A stretch of DNA of 64,000 bases from Serinus canaria (Eukaryota; Chordata; Aves; Passeriformes; Fringillidae): the NCBI RefSeq assembly GCF_022539315.1, contig NC_066322.1, positions 21,772,765 to 21,836,764 of the forward strand. Direction: 5' to 3'. Below the pieces are notes generated by a model. That model did not search any database. It saw nothing but the letters and a program-made list of their open reading frames with translations, and was not told where the DNA came from. Every line of letters starts with the position of its first letter. Positions within the stretch are counted from its first letter, which is position 1. Of this stretch, positions 51,815 to 61,900 are shown piece after piece. The translations under genes and the position numbers were made by a program.

Positions 51815-51831
51815 ATGGACAGCAGGTTCAA
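51815..51831 (+). CDS. DENND1B: DENND1B exon 1, coding part (N-terminus)
   Basis: This is the first coding exon of a DENN-domain guanine nucleotide exchange factor for Rab35, which acts on clathrin-coated vesicles and early endosomes. The ATG has a good Kozak context (A at -3, G at +4) and sits inside a strong CpG island. It codes MDSRF plus the first two bases of a Lys codon, then meets a consensus donor, GTGAGT, at 51832. Joined to the acceptor at 54661 it reads MDSRFKENPERTF without a frame break. From memory, mammalian DENND1B begins MDCRTKANPDRTF and its paralogue DENND1A begins MGSRIKQNPETTF. The short first exon, the residue pattern and the CpG promoter agree. The 5' UTR is not delimited: no TATA box is visible, as expected for a CpG promoter, and upstream AUGs are listed separately. 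Confidence 0.88.
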
Positions 51832-52146
51832 GTGAGTGCTGTGTGCGCGGGGCCGCGGCGGGGCTGTGGGGCGCGGCGGGCTGGGCCGAGCCGAGCCCCC
51901 GCGGCGGACAAGCGGCGAGCAGGCCCCGTGCCTGCCCCGGTCCGCCGGGCCCGGCGTGCGGCGGGCGGGGACGGGAGGAGGGGGAGCCCACCCGGCGGGA
52001 GCGTGCGAGGGGCCGGGCGCGTCCGCCGCGGCCGCTGAGTGACAGTGGGAAGGGCGGGCAGGAGGCGGCGGGGCCGGAGCCGGGGCGAGGCGGGACCCGC
52101 GGTGCGGGGGGAGCGGCGGCGCCCCCCGACCCGGCCCGCGGCGGCG

Positions 52147-52182
52147 GAGAGGAGGAGGAGGAGGAGGAGGAGAAGAAGGAGG
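52147..52182 (+). repeat. (GAG)n trinucleotide repeat
   Basis: About ten GAG-type units with AAG variants at the right end, inside the CpG island and just within DENND1B intron 1. Confidence 0.92.
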
Positions 52183-52443
52183 CGGCCGCAGCCCCACCGG
52201 CCGCTCCCCCGCTCCACGCCGCCTCCCGGCCCCGAGGCGGCCCCGGTCATCGCCCGTCCGCAGCGGCTCGGGGGACGCGCTCGGCAGCCGCCGGCCCGGT
52301 CGGGCCGAGGCCCCGGCGCCGGTCGGGCTGTGCCCGGTGAACGGGGCCTGTGCGGGGGTGGCAGCGCGGTCCCGAGACCGCCGGGCCCAGCAGAGCTGCC
52401 CGCAGTGCCCCTGCCTGCCGCGGGCCGGCTGTTACAGGCATCC

Positions 52444-52760
52444 CTTTAGGAGGTCACAGAATTGTCAGGGTGGGGAGGGAGCACTGCAGATCATCCCGTC
52501 CTCTCGCCTTGCCAAGGCAGGGTCATGTAGAGCAGGTGACACAAGAACACTTCCAGGTGGGTTTGGAACGTCTCCAGGGGAAGACTCAACGACCGTCCTT
52601 GGGCTGCCTGTTCACTGCTCTGTCGCCCTCGGTGTAAAGAAGTTGTTCCTCACGTTCAGGTGAAACTCCTTGTGTTTTAGCTTATGGCCATGGTGGTTGC
52701 AGACCATCCTTCTGTCATTACTGCGTGGCCGGTGCAGAAGAGGTTCTTTGGATGTTCCGC
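52444..52760 (-). mobile_element. CR1 LINE fragment, antisense in DENND1B intron 1
   Basis: On the + strand the block begins 'cacagaattgtcagggtgg' and continues with 'gcagatcatcccgtcc', 'ccttgccaaggcagggtcatgtagagcagg', 'ccaggtgggtttggaacgtctccag', 'gggctgcctgttcactgctctg' and 'gtaaagaagttgttcctcacgttcaggtg'. This is the reverse complement of the avian CR1 3' end, read from the 3' terminus inward, so the element lies on the minus strand. It abuts the CpG island and is about 600 bases past exon 1. The left boundary is clear; the right edge is diffuse. Confidence 0.88.
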
Positions 52761-53929
52761 ATTGCCGTCCCGGCTGCCCTCCAGCAGCGGCCGCCTGCTC
52801 TCGTGACATTGAAAGTGACAAGATGTTACCCACGGGTTTCGGCAATTGACAAACAGCTCCGTGTCTGTACGCGCTGAGCAGGCTGGCACCGCGGAGCTGG
52901 CAGGGAAACGAGAGACGAGAGACAGGCTCACAATTCTCAGATTAGTTTGACACATTTTTGACACTTCTGAGCGTAGTGGGATGTGAAGAGTAAACTTAGA
53001 AGCATTTTCCTGCAAAAGCAGTTTTAGAGTACTACAGTGAAAGACAGAAGGCAGTTTTACTTCAAAGACCTTTTCTGAGTGTAACTCATCTAGGGGTTGA
53101 GTTAGAAGCATTCTTTTGGTGATTATAACACAAACTGATTCACATTAAAAAGCCCCAGCCTGAGAGGATAAACCGAAGGCCTAAGCTAGAGCAATGTCAT
53201 GGGGAGATGTCATTTCTTTTAAATGAAGAATTTTTGTGGTTCAGTTTTCTAGGTGACTCAACCAAGCAGCCTTATCAGTTTCATTCTGAACCTGCTCACC
53301 AGCCAGAGGAACAATGGACAGTTTAACACCAGAGTAAATCTCCAATGTCCTGGATTTACACTGTTGTAACTCAGACCAGAATTTCATCTCCTATATGCAG
53401 GATCAGTAGATAAAGGATTTCCCCAACAAAATGCTTTAAAATGCAAGGAAAGAGTGTGGTATGGGCGGGTTATGTCTTCATAATGTGAATTGGACTAGAA
53501 TTGTGTATCTCAATTGATGATGGTGCTGAGGTCAGTGAAAGCATCTACTGAATCAATTAATTTGTGACAGTTGAGTTTTCCCTGGCTCAGCCTTTGGATT
53601 TCATTCAATACTTTATTTAAAGAAACAACAGTGTTTTAATTTGCTCTATGCTTTATGTGAAGCTTCCTAGAAACCTGGAACCAAGTCTTTTTGTTTTTTT
53701 TTTTTTTTTCCCTATGCCTAAATCTCCAGCTGATTTCAGTGGGAGTGTTACACAAGACAGGAGTTCTACTGTGAGCCTTTTATGTGGTTAAATGGATAAT
53801 TGATATGGGTGTGGTTATACCGCTTGTTTTTAATATAAATAGCAGTGTGCTTGGTAGGCAGAGAGGGGTGGATGGCATGGTAATGTCATTTAGACGTGTT
53901 TCAATGAATATGTAGTTTGGGATTAGGTT

Positions 53930-54250
53930 GAGTGTTAATTGCTGTTGGCACACGCAGTTTGTTATTATCATCAGGTGGAAGAGGCGCCGGCCGTCACACA
54001 CAGCTGCCCTTGATGGCTACTGCAGATAGTCAGGTTCTGTCTTCCTGGCTAGCTCGGGCCTGTGGCCATCCCCACTTAGTGCACTCCTGTTGGCTCTCGC
54101 AGTGAATCACGCCGGAGGTTCAGCCTTTAGAGGCCCAGCTGGCGATCAATATCTGGTGAACGAGGAAGCCAAACGATTCTCGGCCTTGGGGTGGTAATCA
54201 GGTGCATTTAAAGGATGACAGCTAAACACAGGGAATTAAAATGGAAGTCT
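53930..54250. promoter_or_regulatory. Candidate intronic enhancer in DENND1B intron 1
   Basis: A CpG-retaining, GC-richer block in an AT-rich intron. It contains E-boxes (CAGGTG near 53973 and 54200, CAGCTG near 54001 and 54138), 'gcgatcaatatctgg' and 'aatcacgccgg'. No splice-flanked open frame is seen. A location about 300-400 bases before exon 2 suggests a cis-regulatory element; the target could be DENND1B or the neighbouring LHX9. Confidence 0.35.
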
Positions 54251-54660
54251 AATGATGGGCTGTTCCTACTTAGAAATAAGACATAGCTTTAGAAAAGGCT
54301 TCCTGCAACTCCATTAATGTTGCAGATTGATTGATTGATAAGGAGCTTAGTAGCTCTTTTTTCTCAACTGTTAGATGAGGTATGGTGAAATGACTTAAAA
54401 GCTATTTGATATATAAGGCAGTGACAATAAAATGTAAATAGATCACACAGTTCATCTTGTTTATCTTTCTTATTCCTTTCTTAGGGGTTTATAGGGAAAT
54501 GTGACTTTTTGGTTCTTCCTTAGAACTAATCTGAGTATTAATTTTGTTTCAATAATATTTAATTCTATTTACTTTTCTATAAAAAGAATGGAAAGAATAT
54601 AACAGTAGAAATAACATCTGAAATACATATATGATAATTGGATGTGTTTGTTTCTTCTAG

Positions 54661-54725
54661 GGAAAATCCGGAACGTACCTTTGATTTGGTACTGAAAGTA
54701 GAATGCCAAGCTTCAGAAAATGAAG
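54661..54725 (+). CDS. DENND1B: DENND1B exon 2 (start of uDENN region)
   Basis: The 65 bp exon follows a pyrimidine-rich acceptor (tttcttctag, ending 54660) and ends at a GTAATA donor starting at 54726. Read in phase from exon 1 it codes KENPERTFDLVLKVECQASENE, followed by the first base of the next codon (G, probably GAT/GAC for Asp). The mammalian DENND1B N-terminus that I remember (NPDRTFDLVLKVKCHASENED) differs at only a few positions, which is the main basis for naming the gene. In the family this stretch is the first beta strand of the upstream DENN lobe that, with the cDENN and dDENN lobes, binds and activates Rab35. The exon is open further upstream in the same frame (from 54638), but that part is intron. 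The rest of the protein, several hundred residues, lies right of the window. Confidence 0.92.
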
Positions 54726-57700
54726 GTAATACACTGTGCAGAAGATATTTGTATCGAGAAATGAGAGCTAGAAAAAAATACTTGGCATCCCAATCTAGTG
54801 TTATTTTATACTTTAAATTGCTTTTGGACTGAGATTGTATTAGAATGTGCCTATGATTATTTATTTGCTTTTTAAAATCTATTACTTTGTAGTTTTTGCG
54901 GGGTTTTGTTATGTTTTCATTTTAGCTGTTGTAAAAATATTTTTGTTCTCCATTATATATTTGCAAAACTTGGACTTGAAATGTATTTTCTACTCTTAAA
55001 ATGTTGATTTTGTGTAAGATTTCGTTTTAGAAGAACAGTTGACTTCTGTCTATCAGGGGAGTGTTAATTTTGATCAGTGTGATACAGAGAAATTAAGTTA
55101 TCTTCTGAAAAACAATAGGAAGAGACTTTCTTTGTAGCTTATGTTTGGCAGCTGCCTTGGTTTGCTACACCATACAAACAGCAATGAGAGCTGCCTTGAG
55201 CTTGTATCTAGCCGTCACTTTCACATCTCTATAAACACGAGGTAAAAGAGATGTAGTAGTGCAAGAGTTGTCTGAGAGAGGCTTTTTTTTTTCCTCTTGG
55301 GTAAAAAGAACATGGGCTTTCCAGTACTGAAATTCAAGTGACCTCTTGAAAGTCCACTGGGGGAACTTGGTTCATGTTCTCACACGAGGTTGTTGGCCTT
55401 ACAAAAGCAAAGGGAGAGGAGGAGTCTTGTCGGGGTTGTATTGTAGTCATGTTAGTCTGTGACAGCTGTGTCTTAATCACAACTATAAAAACAATAAACT
55501 ACATCTTAAAATAGACTATATTTCTTGTCCTACTGTGCTAATGGATACTGGTTCCAGAGTTTACTACTTTAACAAGTAAGTGGCCTGCAGAAGTTTATAG
55601 CCAAGCTATTCCTTTTTTTTTTAATATATTTCAGACAGTGTTTCTGTTAGTGTGAGTTGTAGGAATGTGCCTTATGTGCTTGGAAAAACCCTGTTTTTGT
55701 TGAAGCCAAACAATTGTAGATCTTCATGTCTTTTAATTATTTTTGTTACCAGCCAGCATCCTCCAGTTTATCACCTGCTTTTTTGATTTGGTGTTGGTAT
55801 TGTCATAGTTTGGCAGATCAGGTGGACTTTCCTAACTTTCCTATGATCATTGTTGTGGCTTGATCACATGGTACTCTGCCCACTTTTCTCTCCCTTTTGC
55901 AGTTTTTGCCTTAGTGATTTCATAGATGATGTCTGGGAATGCTGCTTAGCTACTTGACTTGGATTTGTTTCTCTCGCACTGTTCTTTTAGTTTCTGCCCC
56001 CACCCAATATCCCTTCCTGGGGGCCTGTTCATGGCTTGGCTTAGGCACAGCTTCAGGCTGCAGATTTGACTCCCTTTCTTCCTTTCCCCCCTGAGAGCTA
56101 GACTGTTGGTAATCCTTCCAGGTCTTCATTTTGAAGTCTTGAAAAGTGTGGGCTTCTTCCTTCTGTGATCAGAACATGGATCTATATCCTTTTAATTCCT
56201 TTTATCTCCTGTTTGACTTCTCATTTTTCTTGTGCATCTTTCTGCCACTGCTGCCATAAGAAACCACTTCTCATTGTGTGCAGCTCTGTGAATGACTGCC
56301 TACACCTGAATTTTGGTCATAGGCATTTCCCTTGTCTCTCTTGCTCGGTAGTTTTGCTGTTTATCACTTGTCCTCATGGAGAGAAGCATCTTTAAGAAAT
56401 TTATGTGTCTCCTTGCTCTGTCACATGAGTTAATGTGGGGACTGTTTGTGACTGTATTGTCGTTGCATTATCTGCTATTCTCCCTTTTGTCACAATTGCT
56501 TCTATGCTCTGTGGGCTCAGTTGCTCTTAGTTCATGGTTTGGCCAAAGAGAGGAAGGAGGTTTGATACCAGTAATTTTTTGGAGTCTGCAGTGTGTAAGT
56601 GGTGAGGGTCTTAGGGGTCTTTAGCTGGCCTGCAGCTTGTGTTGATTCTTGCATGCATCCACAGATCAGGATAAAAGTATAGTTCCCTTTTGCCAATCTA
56701 ACAGTGCTGGCTGAATATTCCAGTTACCATCCTGTTGTACTTGGTGACCCATCTGGGATTTGTTTTAATGTCTTTCATATCATATCTAATTCAGATAACA
56801 AACTCACTCCAGTGAGGGCTTGACATCGTATTTACATATGGTATTATGAGCACAGTGATGTATCAAATTAATATATCTGAATGTTAAAGTTATCTAAAGG
56901 AAATTCACAAGGGACAAAAGTGTATTGTCTTCACTGCCACTTTAGAAATGGAGCACAGGGCTTGTCATGCAAAACAGGGAGCTTTCAAGGTTGGTTTATT
57001 ATAAGGCCTAACAAATTTGACAGTTACCCTGTATTGTAGGTCTTGCCTTTAAATAGATTTTCATGCTAGGATAATCTTTTGAATATATCATACTTGAAAA
57101 CATGATCCATTCACCTGGTTCTTTGCTCATGCCTCTTTCTTTCTTATGAAAGAGATTTGTGTTTAAATAGGGGCTTTCTCCCTCGCATCCCATCTGCTCC
57201 TTGTACTTGATCCTGAAGCTATGTCAGGACTGAATTTGTGACATCACTGTCACCAGTGTTGCCGTGGAAATATCACAGCCACAAAATTATGATCTCCCTG
57301 CATGAGTGAGCAGCAGGAGAAGCCGACTTAGGAGCAAGGAAGACCTTAATGTGACCCGTGTATCTCTAAGCTTTTTATTTGCAAGCTTTGCTGTAGTCTG
57401 TTCTCCTGTAATTTCCCTGTGCCAATGTATAACTGTTTTAACAAATCAAAATGGTGGTGGCCTTACTGCATGTGGAGCTCTTACTAAGATGTTTTTATGA
57501 GGATGCTAAGTGCCTGCAACATGATTAAGCGTTTTACTGTTAAAATTGTTTAATACTTTTGGAAAAGCGCTTTTTCATAACTTCTTAATTACAACATAGA
57601 TCTCCAAGAATGTCAGTTTTACAGACATTTCTTTGTCCTAGGACTCTTCCAACTGTAAAGGGTCATACATACATGAAATGCAGCAGCATATAGTTTCTTC

Positions 57701-58884
57701 TATGTGTTAAGAAATTTGTTCTTCAATTATTCCACTAATTATTTTCAACATAGGTGTTTACATTGAGTAGAAACCAAAGAGATTCCATAGAAGTTAGTAT
57801 GAATTTATCACTTCATGTTTGGTAGGTAGCTCTTGAATTGGTTTCAGGCTCAGTTGTGCTAGCATGTATTTATTTATAGGTGGATAAGTAAATTTTGTTT
57901 CCCACTGGATACATGGTTTCTGGATTTTTTTGTGATTTAAGAGTAGCTTACATACTTGAATATTTGTTACTCTGTTTTAAACTACAGGAATGCACAGTAG
58001 CGTTGCTACAGCAGTGATCTTCCAACACTTTCCTCAGACAGGAGAGGGGAAAAAAAGGATACAGTCTACCTAAATATTCTCATAATTCCCCCAACAGTTT
58101 AGGATATATGCTTAGTGTATATTCAGAGTAAATCTCCAAAGAGGAGACAAAACCTTCAAGACCAACATGGGATTGTATCCCAGATCATAACTTCAGGCCC
58201 TTTGCAGTGCTGAGGATAGTAAACATCAATTAGTAACCAGTTGATGTGACAGCTTTTACTTAGGAAAATTCATAACCCATTTCTCACAAGACTTTTGAGA
58301 TGAACTTGCCTCTGTTCAGCAGAGTTTGCTGAGTGACTGGGACAGAAGTGCTAAGCTATTCTAACAGCCTGGTATTTGCTAATTGTGAATTTGGCTTGCA
58401 ATGTGAGTAGCACCTTACAGAAGGAAGTTTTACACTGCCTTCCAGGCAGTTGCATATTTTTGTAATTCTTTTCTGTGTTATTCCTTAATGAACAGCGAAC
58501 AAGAAACAGCAAAAATGTGTGCTCAATTTAATATCAGTAGCGGGCCTTCTGTATTAAATTTTCACTTACAGACCCATAGGGCAGCTTGATAACAGATATT
58601 ATCAAAACTGCTGTGTTATTTTAAGGACAAGAATTTCTCTTTAACTTCAGGGTGAAAAGTTTTTGTTTTTTACACTTTGAGCTGAGTCACCCTTACTGGG
58701 TATCAGGAGTAAAGCAGTGGTTCAGTTATCCTAAGTGCAGTCTTACATAAGGCTATTGCTCAACAGCTGTACCTACAGCAGCTTTACTCTCTTCCTGGCA
58801 CTCTTTTGTCCCTTGAAAATTACACTGTAGCTGGCACTGGAAGATGGGTTGGAGCCTAGGAATTATCTGGATAAAGCTGTCTGC

Positions 58885-58920
<36 letters not shown>

Positions 58921-61900
58921 CATCCAGACCCTTCTACCATGAAAAGTAAATTGAATTTCTGAAATGTTGATGTCCCTGAACTTTTCCACAGGACATGTCC
59001 AAGTTATTTGTGCCATTGTAATCTCTGTGAGGAGTGTCTATGTATCTGTGTATCTATGAGTACACAAGCATGTACAGGTTGTACATACACACCTCTAAGT
59101 CTGAATTGTGGGTTTGAGTTAAATGGGCAGGGATGGAGCTGGCAATTTAACTCAGTCTATAAATGTTGTATCCTGTGCATTGGTTCTGTTAAAACTGGGT
59201 TGCAGATGCAAAAGGCAAGGCAGATACAGCAGCCAGCAGTAGAAAAGCAATGTGCAACAGCTTCTGTGAACATAAGGTTTTCAGTGTTTCTGTCCACAGT
59301 TTCCTGAGAAGATGACTCTGATTGGTTTCAGTGTGGTTTAGAGAGTGCTGTTTGCTATACCTTCTTTTTCTTTGATTATAACACATTAAAAAAAACAACA
59401 GGCTCTTCAGAGGCTGCAGGTAAATCCAGAAAAGTCAACTACTGAATTGTGGTTTGGGTCTAAAGCAATCCTGACTGCTAAAGTTTTACTTGAAAACCCT
59501 TTTAAACTACCAGTTCATTTTCTGTCCAATCTAAGAATAATTGTTGGAACACCCGTGAAATTTGGTTGCTTTGTTTCTATTTCTTTTTTTAATGCTAAGA
59601 AGTCTTATATAGCTCTAGGGGTAGATAATGTGATTTCCAGAGAAAGTGTTAAATAGTTTGTGTTGAATTGCATGAATAACTCCTGTAGTTTAGTTTGCTT
59701 CTGCCAGAATGATAATATCTTAGTGATGTGTGATCTCCAAATTATTTTTCTTTAAAGGGCCTTATATTCATTAAATTTTCAAGAAAAAGCCACAAATCCA
59801 CTTCAACTGTGTGTTGGTAGAGTTAAAAACTGTATGCATTAAGTCCAGGAATTAGTTTAGAAATGCAAAATTCTTTGTCTGAGGTTTGATTGCTCTCTAT
59901 TAAGGTACTAACAAAGTATGTAAATCCAGAAAGGTCCCAATTCCAAAAACAAGTTTAATGCAGTTGGTAGTTTTGTCCAAGGGTAATCTGTCTTGCTTTG
60001 GTAAGGTTTAGATTTAGAGTCTTCCAAAGCTGCCTGTAGGATTGTGGACAGAGCTAGCACCACTTTTTCTTCTTCTGTTTTTTCTTCACTCCAGAGAGTT
60101 GTTTGTTAACCACATTCTCTGAGCCACTGGGTGTAACAAGCTGATCAAGATAACTTCTTTCCTCTGCTCTACATTTTTTTGTACAGTATCTTTTAAACCT
60201 GATGAAAAAGATAATTCTATCAGAGTAACACATGAAGAAGTCTGCAGGATTTTTTAAGAGCAGTAAAAACTTTTGATGCGGTGTTTATATACTGCTAACC
60301 TTTTTCCCTGTTGGTTTTAGCTGGAAGGGAACTAAATAAGTACTGGCCCACAGAAAATTAGGTTTCTCTACTTTTTTAAAGCATCCTCTGTTCTTCAGGT
60401 GACTGTGGAGAGCAACTATATGTTGCTATGAACTAGATAAGCTTTCCTAAAGTATCTCATTTATGTATATATTTTAGTCTCAAATACTGTATTAACATAT
60501 TAGAATTTTTCAACTGGTAAAATGTCATTTGACAGCATTGGATCTGCTTATAGTCTTAGCTTAGATACAAATTTTGTGTATTAGAAAAAGAGAAACTTTG
60601 TCTTTATATTCTTCAGAAGTTTCATTGAGCTTAACATCCGCTCCCCTGTCCCCCTGCCCCAACTCATTAACTCATATGTTATTTAGGTTAGTGCTACTTC
60701 CCTGTAGTGGTTTCTTGCTATTCTGTTGAAATTTCAAAGCTAAAAAGGACATTTAGTCTAGCCTGATTTCTCTATAGGTTTGATTGATGAGGAGAAGAAA
60801 ATATCACAGTTTTTTGTTGAGGGTTGTGTAAATGCTTTGAAGACAAAAGCAGGTAGTGTATGAAAAGCAGGTAGAGCATCACTTGTGTCCTTCAGACAAA
60901 ACCAAGGAATATGAGCCAGAGTTTGGCTGAAGTTCTCTTGTGTACAAACACCAAGCATAGCTGTAAATCCTTCATAAATTATAAACTTTAAACCCTCCAC
61001 TTGTAGCTAAATGAGTAATTTCATTGTGTTCAAATTTCTGGCATTTAATTGGAAAGCCCCTGAGGGTATGAACAATGTCTTCTGTGTTTAGACTGTCACT
61101 AGCACAGAGTGGGTGTTAGAAAATTATGAACAACAAATCCAATTAAGACAAGAATGATTTTGCATCTAAGATAAAGATTGGCATTTTGATGCTTTTTACC
61201 TTTTCCTTCTTTTCTCCAGAGACTGAGAAATGCAGTGTAGTCTCTACAGCTTTCAGCTTCTCCACAGATGCAAAAATGTTGCTACTTTTTAGTGTCTCAT
61301 TTCCTACAGATCTTTTTTTTCCACCAACCTCCAGAGATTCTTGGATGTATGTGTAATTTGGAGGTGGGTGCAGATATGTGTGTGTAGGAGGGGAAGGGGT
61401 GAGAGCTGCTGAAGAAATAGGTCAAGGAAGCCCTTTCTCCTATCTTGCCTGCATTCTTTACCAGGGTGAAGAGACCTCAGTGGGGAGGGCCAACCCTGCT
61501 CCCCAGCAGCCAGAGGACAGTCCTGGGAGGAGTGGCAGGCTCTGCTCTACTGCAGAGATTCCAGCTGCAGTGATGTGGGGGCAGGCACTGTGCTATCACT
61601 GCTGGTAGAGATGAAGTATTCCCCTGCAGGCACTTCCCTGGCTGTGTCAGTTTTTCTTGTAATGCCATATGCCACTTTCAGCAGGGTGATCGGGTTTTGG
61701 GTAGTGAAATTGAAAGGGAAAAACTTGATGAGCTAAGGAATACGGATACTAAGCTGGTATAAAAAGGATTTTGTTAAAAATTGAGTAGAGTGAACCAACT
61801 AGTATTAGTATAACTAAATATAAGTTGAAAACAGCCATGTGTGTAATGCAGTCATTCAGTATGAAAGTTGATGTTCTTGTGCTTTTTTGAAATTTAATTT

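Larger units (their letters stand above)
51380..52440 (+). promoter_or_regulatory. DENND1B: CpG-island promoter of DENND1B
   Basis: This stretch is very GC-rich with dense CpG and contrasts sharply with the AT-rich flanks. It includes the DENND1B start codon and the beginning of intron 1. The transcription start is probably a broad cluster upstream of 51815; no TATA box is seen. GC boxes such as gggcgggg-like runs occur around 51760 and 51960. Long open frames on both strands here, up to 289 codons on the minus strand, are by-products of base composition. A divergent transcript is possible but not visible in sequence. Confidence 0.85.
51832..54660 (+). other. DENND1B: DENND1B intron 1
   Basis: The intron is bounded by GTGAGT at 51832 and TTTCTTCTAG ending at 54660. 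Its first 600 bases are still CpG island and include a GAG-repeat. An antisense CR1 remnant follows at about 52.44-52.76 kb. The middle (52.77-53.9 kb) is ordinary AT-rich sequence with a poly-T run near 53.69-53.71 kb. A GC-richer enhancer-like block lies at 53.93-54.25 kb. I see no other exon in it. Confidence 0.85.

Noticed and set aside
51328..52197. 289-codon minus-strand frame across the DENND1B CpG island
   Set aside because: The translation is Pro/Ala/Arg/Gly-rich with no domain, overlaps the true exon 1 in antisense, and several other phases are open at the same place, as expected from GC content.
54638..54832. 64-codon frame starting MDVFVSSRENPERTF
   Set aside because: Only its central part is exon 2 of DENND1B. 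The ATG at 54638 and following bases are intron (the acceptor AG is at 54659-54660), and the end reads through the donor at 54726.
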